Assembly: GCA_032622095.1 (NCBI GenBank)
Contig: CP136067.1
Coordinates: forward strand, 59,871,899-59,935,898
Reading direction: 5' to 3'
DNA length: 64,000 nucleotides
From: Siphonodentalium dalli
Lineage: Eukaryota > Mollusca > Scaphopoda > Gadilida > Siphonodentaliidae
Each line of letters opens with the position of its first letter. The first letter of the stretch is position 1. Of the stretch, positions 48,266-59,659 are shown one piece after another. The translations under genes and the position numbers were made by a program. The notes beneath the pieces were generated by a model, which saw nothing but the letters and a program-made list of their open reading frames with translations, was not told the DNA's origin and ran no database searches.

Positions 48266-50580
48266 ACACAAAAGATATTTCATTGTCCGCGCCCAATTTC
48301 ACAGTTGCAATGCATTCTCGAATCACCAAGACATAATAATACATGCATGTTAAATGGTGGGTAGTGAAATATGATATGATCGTATGTTAATAGCCGATGG
48401 GGAGATAACTTAATTTACAAACAAATCAGCAACCTGATACGAGGGCAGTTAGAAGTTGAACACATCGGGCATGTAAGTCGTATCGCCAACCCGGAATGGT
48501 GATATCCACCATGCAAAACATAATTTATTTAAGTGGAATGTTCACTCAATGGGATAGCGACCATAGCTTGCTCTCACCCCGATAAATTTAATGGAAATTC
48601 CGGCTCATTTCCGATTTTATCATAAATAGTAGACACTTGTTTACGTTAGGTAGTTAGTTTGAAACATAACCATCAGCCATTGACGGCGGATACTGAGTGT
48701 ATGAATAGAACAATATATGTTTAATTACCATTCTAGCCTTCAGAGTGGTTCGCCATAATACTATCCGCGACCAAGTGTAGGTGCTCACCATATTTTCGGG
48801 TGTCAAAGCCGCGGATCGATCATGCGATGAGATGTCGCCAAACCGGATTTGGGATGTCAAAGATGCGGATGATATACTTCGCATTTTGACCATTTCTGTT
48901 TGAAAATATCCCCATTATGATTCGGACAGGCCAGCACATGGATCATATTTCTGGTGAGGGTGCATGTGCAAGGGCGAAAACGTGTATGTTTGTTTGTGTT
49001 TTATGTCCTGATGTCATATTAATAGTACAGGCTATTCTGTGTTATTCGATATTATAGGCCCGGAACTGTACAACGAATGGAAACATTAAATCAGTGTAAA
49101 TCATGAGTTAGCAGGGACGTTGCTAGAGGTTCCCTAGAGTTTCTTAATTCACCCCCTATCAGAAACTTCATATCTGCACCCGCTGTTAGATTCGAGTTTT
49201 CATCGAGATTACAACGGGTTCTTCCATCTGTTGGATATGACAACCCCTATGTTTAGATTTTTTCATCTGGTGACCATTTCAGTTCACAAATTTGCCGGAA
49301 ATTATTTAAATTATCTAAATATGCTGGTTTTGTCTGAAAACAATTTACACACTAAATATTTAAAAAATTTGAACTAATTTACGAACCAATATCCCAGCCT
49401 GATGACCCAAACCTATACCCACCACAACAAACTCAACCCACAACACACACACCCACCCCCATGTACACGATTTCTATATTGGATGCATGTGCCATTATTA
49501 TATATGTATGTACATGTATGACATGTGTATTAATATGTATACTGTGTCATACCGAACACGTCCGGCAATTGGAGAATACGTTCTCAGTCTGCATGATTTT
49601 GTTTATACGTGGTGTTATAGCTTGGTAAGCCCATGCTGACAACATGTGTTACATAGACACAATAAAGCGGTGACAGGCCCATCGACATCCAGATGAGAAG
49701 GCACACATTGTGATCATGTGTATGGATGTTTATGGTTAAAATAGAATCGTCACAATATTATCTAATGACTCTTGAAAAAGTCAGACATTGTTGATATACG
49801 ATATCTGTATATTCAATAAGATGATTCGGTTTTATTGTCGTGTAACGGTCTACTCTAGTGGGAACGAGTCATAAAATCTATTTAAAAAATAACATGATTA
49901 TAACAAATCGTTGATACTTCGTAGCGTTTCGTCCTGCATGGGGGTCTATATACAAATCCCAAGTATGTTAATACTAAACGAATATCCGATTAGCTGCATG
50001 CATACGAACGACAGCATCCACGTGCGTGTGATCAAGGCATCACGTTATCATTCATTCACCTTTTTGAAATCGCAAATGTGAATGCTGAGATAGATGCTCA
50101 ATTAATTTCAATTAAAATCCATTCATAATAGATATGTACACAATATTTCGAACATGTTATGGATTCTTATTTAAGATGACATTCACTGTCCAATGGATCA
50201 GTCTCAGATACACATAAAAACACGCAGAAACTCATCATAACTCCTTAAGTGCTCCTTTGGGAAGTTACCAAGTATTGGAACGCTCACGGACATAATTTAT
50301 ATCCAGCTGCATAATTTTCTGCACATGTTCCACTTTTATCTGGTCGGTCGTTATATAATACAAATAAAAAGTACGAGTCCTATAGAACACGACCAGGAAA
50401 AAACATGTTGTAAATTTCCAGGTGTTCAATAATCCTCTTTATGCAGGTAAAACTTACATACCATTACTTATTCGGATCTGATTCAGTACCCTTTGAAAAG
50501 CAATTCACATTTGCGTATATCTCATTCTTTCTGGTATATAGGTAACAACCGCGAGTGCGACTTATTTATTTTAATATACC
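48266..50580. other. No gene seen
   Basis: Reading frames up to 79 residues without family resemblance. A donor-like site on the minus strand near 48786 was considered as an Amt 5' exon and rejected. Confidence 0.45.
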
Positions 50581-51149
50581 TTCCAATGTTTAGTTTATAG
50601 CTGAATGGGAGTGTCCATTGAGCAAAGAAAGAGATAACATTTGTTCCCAAGACTTGTTAGAAAGAATGATCAGGCACCTGATTGAATAAACGAATATAAT
50701 CACACACAACACCGCGACTTATTTGTTTCCAAGTTACTAATATACCACACTATGCACGCGACTGCATGTCATTGGTGAACAACAACGTACACATGTATAC
50801 CCGTTCTGTTGGCAGTCTTGGCCGCTCTCGACCATTTAACATTTTTTATGTGCGAAATAGTCATTGACGAGAAGTGTCCTTATATAAAATGTATAATTAT
50901 GTTTATCCATTATAAACGGCCACATGCAGGCACCACATGACTACAGGATTATTCTGAACGTAGCTGTCGCCTGTTCATATTCAGGGAACATCCTTTCAGA
51001 TAAATAATAAACTCTTCCAATGTTTAGTTTGTAGCTGTATGGGAGTGTCCATTGAGCAAGGAAAGAGATAACATTTGTTCCCAAGACTTGTTAGAAAGAA
51101 TGATCAGGCACCTGATTGAATAAACGAATATATTCACACACAACACCGC
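50581..51149. repeat. Direct repeat pair, ~134 bp, 434 bp apart
   Basis: 50581-50714 and 51015-51149 are almost identical (ttccaatgtttagttt, gggagtgtccattgagcaa, ttgttcccaagacttg, gatcaggcacctgattgaat). The intervening 300 bp is unique. Confidence 0.93.
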
Positions 51150-51813
51150 TGAGATCTGTATGCATAATACAAACAGCCTGTTCCCAATATTTTAGATATG
51201 AAATTTGGTACAAATTATATACAATACTACAAGATCAGTGAGTCGACCGATAGATATACATTTCTAGCCTTAGTGTATACATATTAGTACACGACAGACT
51301 CAGTCAGTTCAATGACTTAATATCACAAAAATATTTTGTTTATTTGCTGCATGGTAACGACACAAAATGACATAGTGAAAATCAGGGTTTTTTCTCTGAA
51401 CATAACACATCTATCTGGTTAAAGGTTTTGTGATTCAGGAGACCAATTGGACTCCGAGATAAAATGAGGAAGGTATTCATTGGTTCGCCTGGATCTTCTA
51501 TATATAACTATAACACTTCTACACAATAAATGTAATTATAAGATACTAATATTTTGATATTATTGTAGAGACATATATACATCGCATGTGTATTCTTATG
51601 GTGGGATTCTTATTATTAATACTTTATCTTCGCACAATATAAATAGAGAGGTCCATATGTTTGTAAACCGCTGACTTTCGTGTGTTACCGTCTCGTAACT
51701 TACACGTAAAGTGGTTTCATAGCAGCACTAGTCGCCAACGCAGGCCTGCTTCCATGCGCAAAAACATAGTTATATCTGCAATTTTAATCAAGTCAATTCC
51801 AACCAAGATTCAA
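51150..51813. other. No gene seen
   Basis: AT-rich, nothing recognised. Confidence 0.45.
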
Positions 51814-52276
51814 GGTTTAATCAATTTCAGAGCACTCGGTTAATAAATTTCGTATAGAATTGCGACTCACTAGAGATCCTATATATACCATATGGGGTGG
51901 AGTACATTTCCTATGCAGTTCATATTATAGTTTGCGACCCACCATGCATATTGCAGATTATAATTTTCTGGGTACAATATAACACAAGAAAATTAACGAT
52001 ACACTATGCGCCAGACAATGTACTTATGTACATAATACTATAATACATAGCACATTAAGCTCGATACAAGGTTCTGAGTATGGGCATAATTAATAATAAT
52101 CGATGACATATAACAGGATATTAATTAAGCAGAAATAGTATTATACTAGCTGATGTGCCCGACTTCGTCCGGGCTATTTAGGGATTTCTTTGTGAACGCC
52201 TCCGTCTGGGCAGAATATTCAGCGAGAAAAAACTATTGTTCAATCGGTCCAGAAACATGCCTATATGAGCAAGGTC
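51814..52276 (+). repeat. Repeat block, copy 2, interrupted by LINE insertion
   Basis: Matches 45723-46190 with few differences. The GCCCGAC core lies at 52157-52174. It breaks off after agcaaggtc (52268-52276) and resumes after the LINE nest at 56681 with agcaatgtc. Confidence 0.93.
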
Positions 52277-53220
52277 GTGGGCCTTTCCTATTTTTAATTG
52301 GGCCTTTCCTATTTTTAATGGGCCTTTCCTATTTTTAATGGGCCTTTCCTATTTTTAATATACATTAATGACCTACCAGAGAACCTCACACCAACGGTTA
52401 GAATGTATGCCGATGACACATGTCTCACAGTTTCTCACTTCAATCTTAACACCCTGCAATTAGAACTATATAAACGAGGACCTCAAAAGGGTTAGTCTAT
52501 GGGCCGATAACTGGTTAGTTTCATTCAGCCCCAAGAAAACCAAGGCAATATCCTTCTCATTCATGCCTCAAGATAACTCCCCATGCAGATTTAATATTCC
52601 AGGACGAAACTATTTCCTTTGACGAATCGCATAAGCACCTTGGTCTTGAATTTCAATCAAATTTAAAATGGAACAAACAAATAGAATACGCAGCAAAAAA
52701 AAGCTGCCTCTAGACTATCACAATTGAGGAAATTTAAAAACGATCTCGATAGAAAGACACTGGAAAAAATTTACAATGCGTATATCCTACCTATTTTGGA
52801 TTATGCTGACGTCGTATGGGATTCAGCACCCGATTATTTATTGGAAAAACTCGACCGAATACATAAAGACGCCGCTAGAATCGTAACCGGCCTAAACATA
52901 TCAGAGTCGCCTATATGCCCCTGTAACTTAGACATTGAAGACGCCAATCACTATTTTCATGTTTGCCCTTTATTTGTAGATCAGAGAATTGACTTTTACC
53001 GAAATTTAAGTATTAATGGTTTTCAATCATTAGAAGCAAATCATTTCTTACATGGGGTTAAAGGTATATCAAACCGTAAGAACACTACTCTTTTTCGCAC
53101 TACTCAATCTTTTATAGATAAAACAAAGCGTTTTGAACAAACCCATGTATGATAACATGCATGGTGAATCTCCCCATTCATCTTTCAAACTCACTGAGTT
53201 CTAGGTTTTTCTTCATAACC
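52277..53220 (+). mobile_element. 5'-truncated, damaged LINE (outer element)
   Basis: Begins with four tandem 20-21 bp copies (52279-52359) of the codons for GPFLFLI, a conserved RT block; the last copy runs on into YINDLPENLTPTVRMYADDT, the catalytic motif. Frameshifted pieces follow (DLKRVSLWADNWLVSFSPKKT; ESHKHLGLEFQSNLKWN; RKFKNDLDRKTLEKIYNAYI). The intact 142-codon stretch 52724-53152 covers the thumb start (YILPILDYADVVWDS) and jumps after AARIVTGL to SPICPCNLDIEDANHYFHVC, where comparable LINEs have about 100 more residues, so an internal deletion is likely. The 3' end is probably 56521-56680, split off by the inner LINE. Confidence 0.85.
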
Positions 53221-56200
53221 GAGATTGGAATACAGATGGAAACCCGATATCCGCAGCACACACACATCTGATTTTATAAACCAGAATGAAAGAGACATTT
53301 GGGCTTATGAAGTACCAAAACGATATTCCGAAGATAGGGCCAGGGTCAATAGTTACGGATATAAACTTTTAAATTTATGCGGAATCACTGATTTATGCAT
53401 AATTAACGGGAGATTTGGTGAAGATAAGAATAATGGAAAATTAATTAACATCCAAAGACTACATGTAGTGTAATCGACTATATGATCGGTAATATAAGTA
53501 TTCTCAGATTAATCAAGAACTTCCGTGTGAACCCTTTTTCACCATTTTGGAGTGATGTTCATTCTGGGCTACATATCGAATTAACTTCGGCACCAACGTG
53601 CAACCTACCAACTGCTTATCATAAATAAAATCCTTACCAGAACAGATAGAAATCAGACGGTGGGACCCAGAAAAAAATGCCGAGTATCAAACCAACATCG
53701 ATTACACGAGATCTAAAAACATTCTGGAATGCCTCAATTCTATAGAAGGGAATACCTCATCTTCGGACATTGACAATGTGAGCCGTGACATTTCTGACAT
53801 GCTTGTATCCGCAGCAAGGAAAACTTTTGGTGTTAAACGAAAGAAGGGAAATAACAAATCGCGTCAGAAACCTTGGTTTGATACGGATTGCCGCGACGCT
53901 CGTAAGAAATTTCATATGAAAAAATCCGATTATAATCGGGACAAAACTCTTGAAAATAAACTTTTAATGAATGAGTCGGCCATACATTATCGGAAACTGA
54001 TGGATAGCAAAATCAAAAATAAGAACGCATCCAATATCGACGAACTCAAAAGATTCAATAATTCTTCGCCGAATGAGTTTTGGAAAGAACTCAATAGACT
54101 TTCGAGTTCTGGCGCCAACGCAAATGATAGTCATAAACAATGTCAGGTGCCCCCAAATTTGTTCATGATCATTTCAAAAAAATACATGCCTCAGAACACA
54201 GTGACGACTATCTGAGCAGACATGTTGATTCTGGGATTGATTTATCAAACTCGACTTATCTCAATGACTCGATAACTGATGAAGAGGTACGAAGGGCAAT
54301 AATTAAAACTCGGAATAATAAAGCCCCGGGATCCGACATGGTTCTCAACGAGTATATAAAGTCGTCTTTAGACCAGCTGTTGCCATTGTATACTAAATAT
54401 GTCAATGTGATATTAAGTTCAGGTATATATCCGACAGATTGGGCGACTGGAATGGTCCAACCGATATACAAAAAATCGGGTGATCCCGGAAGTCCGGATT
54501 CGTATCGTGGAATAACATTACTTAGTAACTGTTGTCTATCAAAAGTTTTTACTACTATTTTGAATGCATGATTAGTTTCGTAGTCGGATGACAATGAGAC
54601 GATAAGTAAATTCCAGACTGGTTTCAGAAGTGGCCATTCTACAATTGACAATATGTTTGTATTACATAGTATTATAAATTTATACCTGTCGTCTGGTCGA
54701 AAGTTATTTTGTGCCTTTATCGACTTTCGCAAGGCTTTTGATTTAGTATGGCGAGAAGGCTTATGGTTGAAGCTAATTCAAAGCGGTATATTAATGGGAA
54801 GAAAATATGGAGACTTATAAGAAACATGTACAGCAAAATCAAATTATGTGTTAAATCTGATGGAACCAAAACGGACTTCTTTCCTAGTTTTGTAGGATTA
54901 TTTCAAGGTGAAATTATGTCACCGATATTATTTTCCATCTACATTGACGATCTAACGTCGTTCGTGAACGATTGTGCCATCAAAAGCCTCGATTTTCTAG
55001 ATGATATATTTATGGACAATGCGGGTGTATATATACCATTGTTTTGTTTGTTTTATGCTGATGATACAGTTATACTTAGTGAAAGCGAAGGTGAAATGCA
55101 CCGAGCGTTACAGGCTTTCGCAGATTATGCGGATGCGTGGAAGCTCCAGGTGAACACAAAAAAGACGAAAATAATTATATTCTGTAAAAAATTACCTAAA
55201 TGCATACCAATATTCATATACAGGGGGGTTGAACTCCAAGTCGTTAAGGAATTTGTTTACCTAGGTGTAGAATTTTTCTATACTGGCAGATTTTGTAGCA
55301 CCATAAAGCGCACATTTAATCTGGCCACACGTGCAATGTACGGACTGTTAAATAAAGTTAGGCATCTCTCTTTACCACCCGATTTGACGCTCAAGCTGTT
55401 TGATAGCATGGTAGCGCCGGTAATCTTATACGGCAGTGAAATATGGATTACAGAAAAAATCCAGAGGCTTGAAACATTACATATGAAATTTTGCAAAATA
55501 TTATTAGGAATGAAATCTAGTACACCAAACTACATGGTATATGGGGAACTTGGTAGGCACCCACTCATAATTGAAATTAAATGCAGACTGTTATCATATT
55601 GGTCAAAGTTGGTATCCACAGATGGATCTGAACTCGCAAAAAACATACACCTTATTTTGAGACTTATATACGACAACAAACGAAGCCAGTCGGCTGAATT
55701 CAAATGGTTGAATCTCGTGAAGGAATCTCTGCGCGAAGTGGGACTAACATCTAAATGGGAAACTCAATCCTCTCTTACGAAATCTGAAATCCGAAATTGT
55801 AAATCAAACATGATTGAACAACACTGGACACAAATATTCAGTGATATTAAAAACTCAGATTCATCCAGAGCAATTATGTACAGTAATATAAAATCTCATT
55901 CTGGTATATGCCGATATTTGTTATATCTCCCTAAACACCTGACAGCATCCTTAGTGAAAATCAGAACATAAACCATAGATTACCAATCGAAAAAGTGCGA
56001 TGGCATAAAACAGAGAGTAAGATGTGCGATACATGTAAATATAACACAATCGGAGACGAGTATCATTTTGTACTTGTCTGTGACAAATTTAAATGTCTAT
56101 ACGTGAGCGCTATATCCCAAAATATTACTGGGAAAATCCTTCGCGCGAAAAGTTTCATGGGCTCTTGTCAATAGAAAATATCTCTCGTTTGAAACAACTC

Positions 56201-56520
56201 TCTATTTTTCTAACAATCGCCTTTAGAGAAGTCTCTTAATTGCAATTAATTGTATACCTTGTGGAAGGCAGCTGAATTAGCTCATTGCATGGTCAAAAAT
56301 TCAAACTGATAGTCAAAAGGACATTGAAAACATAAGAAGAATATAACTTATATAGACACACGATTTTTAAAAGAAAATAAGGAACACGGAAAAAAAACAA
56401 ACAACACGTTTGTAGGGAGGGGTCTCATTTCCATTGTGTACATATTGTATATAAATATTGTATATGTGTTATTGCATGTTATTCATTAATTTGTTTCTTC
56501 GCAATAAAAGCATTCATTCA
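53221..56520 (+). mobile_element. LINE (APE-type non-LTR retrotransposon), 5'-truncated, inactivated (inner element)
   Basis: Order along the plus strand: end of the AP-endonuclease domain at about 53225-53600 (YGYKLLNLC, INGRFGEDKN, VIDYMIG, WSDVHSGLH); linker at 53778-54145; reverse transcriptase at about 54250-55300 with NNKAPGSD, GMVQPIYKKSGD, FRSGHSTIDN, FIDFRKAFDLVWR, SPILFSIYIDDL and the catalytic FYADDT at about 55048-55065; thumb with PVILYGSEIW and [14 protein letters not shown]-terminal knuckle CDTCKYN..GDEYHF at about 56017-56065. Defects: stop at 53471, frameshift near 54145, two stops near 54570 and 54585, frameshift near 54790 and stop at 55969. The tail ends with aataaaa and a (CATT)n run at 56508-56521. 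Confidence 0.93.
54748..55971 (+). pseudogene. LINE reverse transcriptase, longest surviving frame (407 codons)
   Basis: Covers the RT palm from just before GKKIWRLIRNMYSKIK, through LFQGEIMSPILFSIYIDDL and FYADDTVILSE, to the thumb and the region before the knuckle. The N-terminal dozen residues are out-of-frame sequence; true homology starts after the frameshift near 54790. The catalytic Asp pair is intact, but the endonuclease and the preceding RT blocks lie in other frames with stops, so no working protein is expected. The family is of the Jockey/I/CR1-like APE lineages; the exact clade is not determined. Confidence 0.9.
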
Positions 56521-56680
56521 TTACTTTTCTTTATAAACACTTTGTGCTATATCTGCTATGTATTTTTATGTATGTTCCACGATTGTATTAGGAGAGGGGC
56601 AAGTTTGTAAGTTTTGTAACTTGTGCCCTGATCCCTATGTATATTTTCTAGATACATTAAAATATGTTTAAAGTAAAGTA
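56521..56680 (+). mobile_element. Probable 3' end of the outer LINE
   Basis: Non-coding, ends aatatgtttaaagtaaagta immediately before the second copy of the 9 bp target site (56681-56689). The assignment to the outer LINE is inferred from position. Confidence 0.6.
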
Positions 56681-56995
56681 AGCAATGTCAAGGTCAAGGA
56701 CACGACCGCACGTGAAATTGGACCCACACATATTGCCAAATTTGAGTCGGATCGGTCGTGGTCCAGAAACATGGCTATATGAGCGTATATGAGCGAGATC
56801 AAGGTCAAGGTCAAGGACACGGTCTCACGTGAAATTGGTCCCGCCCATATTGTTCCCGGGATCAAAGTAGGCCTACATACAAAATTTGAGTCTGATCGGT
56901 CAAGCAATTTTCGAGTCTATAAGACACACATATATATATACACACATGCATACATACATAGAGACAAAAGTTCCAAAATATATAATAGACTAGCC
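56681..56995 (+). repeat. Resumed repeat block after LINE nest
   Basis: agcaatgtcaaggtcaagg and the following 200 bp match 46180-46367, then continue past the point where copy 1 is cut. Ends with (TA)n/(CA)n and a catacatacatag tail. Confidence 0.85.
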
Positions 56996-57690
56996 GATGA
57001 GCCCGACGTTGTCCGGGCTATTAAAAAACCAAATTTCAAGTCGATAGCTCTACCCAACCCGAATTTCAAGTCGATAGCTCTACCCGTTTCCGAGATCTGG
57101 TCTGTGCATGCGCGAAGCTGGCGTCGCACGGGCTCGGCGACCCGATAAAATTCGTATCCGGGGCAAAATACATTCACATACCAAATTTCAAGTCGATAGC
57201 TCCACCCGTTTCCGAGATCTCGTCTGCGCATGCGCGAAGCTGTCGTCGCACGGGCTCGGCGACCCGATAAAATTCGTATCCGGGGCAAGATACATTCACA
57301 TAGCAAATTTCAAGTCGATAGCTCCACCCATTTCCGAGATATCGTCTGCGCATGCGCGAAGCTGTCGTCGCACGGGCTCGGCGATCCGATAAAATTCGTA
57401 TCCGGGGCAAGATACATTCACATAGAAAATTTCAAGTCGATAGCTCCACCCGTTTCCGAGATCTCGTCTGCGCATGCGCGAAGCGGGCGCCGCACGGGCT
57501 CGCCAATACGACAACGTCCACCGCCTGGTCAAACTACACACACGTACCAAGTTTCGTCCCGATCGGTCGAGAATCGTAGATTTGTATTAATGACAGACAA
57601 ACATACAGACAGACAGACAAACAAACAAACAAACAGAGGTCTTCAAAATATATATGAGATTAGCAGGTTAGCCCGCCACTGGCGGCGTTC
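56996..57690 (+). repeat. Dispersed element, copy 1, with five ~122 bp internal units
   Basis: The head core gcccgacgttgtccgggc lies at 57001-57018. Units starting aaatttcaagtcgatagctc occur near 57031 (short), 57061, 57183, 57305 and 57427. Each has ccgtttccgagatctcgtctgcgcatgcgc (the central 12 bp palindrome tgcgcatgcgca is the core) and cgcacgggctcg phrases. The tail has taccaagtttcgtcccgatcgg, a ACAG/ACAA-rich run (57590-57637) and tatatatgagattagc. Long minus-strand frames here are repeat artefacts. Confidence 0.92.
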
Positions 57691-58450
57691 GTCAGAAACA
57701 TGACAATTTTTAATTTTTTGTAATTATTTTTTTAAGACATTTTTTTTTTCAATGAGTTAATAGTTAATATTAATTTTTTGTTTATAACATGAGTTAATTG
57801 TGCATTTTTAATTTACTGGATTTTTGAATTAATTGTTTTGATTAACTTTTTAATTTAATTTTTGGTTTTTCAATATTTTACCCGTGCATTTTTAATTTAC
57901 TGGATTTTTGAATTTTTTTAATTAAATTTTTGGTTTTTCAATATTTTACCCGATTAGAACTTATTTTACCCGATTACGGTGAAGAAGACATAAGAATCAC
58001 TAAACACGCAGTACCCGTCCCTAAAAGAGGTATGATTGAAGGTACATCGGGCGGAAAAAGTGACCCGATGAAAATTTCCCCCGTGCCTAGGAACGACAGA
58101 CATAAGAATCACACAACACGCATTTTTTGTTTTCACACAACACGCAGTACCCGTCCCTAAAAGAGGTATGATTGAAAATTTCCCCCGTTCCTAGGAACGA
58201 CAGACATAAGAATCACACAACATGTTAATTCTGCCTTTTTAATCGAGATAAATGCATTTCGCGTTTTGCGTCCGTAGTTTCGTACGCATGGTTAACCGTT
58301 TAGCAACGTCGATGGCAATACAGAGCGTTTGTCGGTTAACGACTCCAAATACGGTCAATATAAAGATCGTTGATGCCTTAACCCCCGAAGTGTCGATTGC
58401 GGTGATTTTGATGATTGGGAAGGGAGAAGCGGTGCTCTGAGCTTGTCCAA
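57691..58450. repeat. AT-rich duplications between dispersed elements
   Basis: gcatttttaatttactggat occurs at about 57803 and 57888. A GC-richer phrase (acgcagtacccgtccctaaa and cctaggaacgacagacataag) is duplicated at about 58005-58115 and 58145-58220. 58250-58450 has a 62-codon frame with no recognised family. Confidence 0.8.
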
Positions 58451-58970
58451 AATGCAACGTGGACGATCCCCGTGCGTTTTTACCCTTATATACGAAGTTT
58501 GAGCTCGATCAGACTAGTCGTTTTCGATTCTATAAAGTAACCACACACATATATATATATACACACATATATACGGAAGTCTCAAAATATAGCCGATTAG
58601 CCCGACGTTGTCCGGGCTATTCAAAAACCAAATTTCAAATCGATAGCTCCACCCGTTTCCGAGATCTGGTCTGCGCATGCGCGAAGCTTGCGTCGCACGG
58701 GCTCGGCGACCCGATAAAAATCGAATCCGGGGCAAGATACATTCACATAGCAAATTTCAAGTCGATAGCTCCACCCGTTTCCGAGATCTCGTATGCGCAT
58801 GCGCTGCACGGGCGTCGCACGGGCTCGCCAATACGACAAGGACGACCGCCTGGTCAAACTACACACACGTACCAAGTTTCGTCGCGATCGGTCGAGAATT
58901 GTAGATTTGTATAAATGACATACAGACATACAGACAAACAAACAGACAGAGGTTTTCAAAATATATAGGA
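58451..58970 (+). repeat. Dispersed element, copy 2, two internal units
   Basis: Same architecture as copy 1: core at 58600-58617, units from about 58629 and 58755, tail with ACAGACAAAC run at 58917-58945. A fragment of an older tail precedes it (58490-58590). Confidence 0.9.
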
Positions 58971-59350
58971 GACTAGCCGATGAGCCCGACGTTGTCCGGG
59001 CTATTCAAAAACCAAATTTCAAGTCGATAGCTCAACCCGTTTCCGAGATCTCGTCTGCGCATGCGCGAAGCTGGCGTCGCACGGGCTCGGCGACCCGATA
59101 CAATTCGTATCCGGAGCAAGATACATTCACATAGCAAATTTCAAGTCGATAGCTCCACCCGTTTCCGAGATCTCGTCTCCGCATGCGCTGCACGGGCGCC
59201 GCACGGGCTCGCCAATACGACAACGTCGACCGCCTGGTCAAACTACACACACGTACCAAGTTTCGTCCCGATCGGTCGAGAATCGTAGATTTGTATAAAT
59301 GACATACAGACAAACATACAGACAGAGGTCTTCAAAAATATATATGAGAT
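58971..59350 (+). repeat. Dispersed element, copy 3, two internal units
   Basis: Directly follows copy 2. Core at 58984-59001, units from about 59014 and 59138, tail at 59300-59345 ending tatatatgagatata. Differs from copy 2 by a few percent. Confidence 0.9.
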
Positions 59351-59659
59351 ATATAATTATTTCTAATGCGTACAATCCCCACCATAGCAAGAATACTACA
59401 TGCATACACACATTTCTAGCAACGGCACAACAGGGGTCAATACTATGAACAGTTTTATACATGTAAATTCAAATATTATTTACTAATATATATATATGTG
59501 TGTGTTTGTTAAATATCACAGTAGTTTCATACTACAGAGAAAATTGAACCTTAATATTTGTACATTAAATTATGGATATATAAACATATTATTAATTGTT
59601 TATCAGTTAAGTTGCATCGTCTCTCGGTCATACACTTGCTCCGAATAGGGACACGGCGA
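59351..59659. other. No gene seen
   Basis: AT-rich, with a short TA/TG run at 59488-59507. Confidence 0.45.

Noticed and set aside
48786-48893. A minus-strand frame starting MVKMRSISSASL and followed by a donor-like gtgagc, considered as the missing Amt first exon
   Set aside because: It has no membrane-helix residues, and the phase does not fit exon A; the frame that would fit has a stop.
57108-57703. Long frames on both strands in the 57-59 kb elements
   Set aside because: They arise because the 122 bp unit lacks stops in some frames; the peptides simply repeat with the unit.
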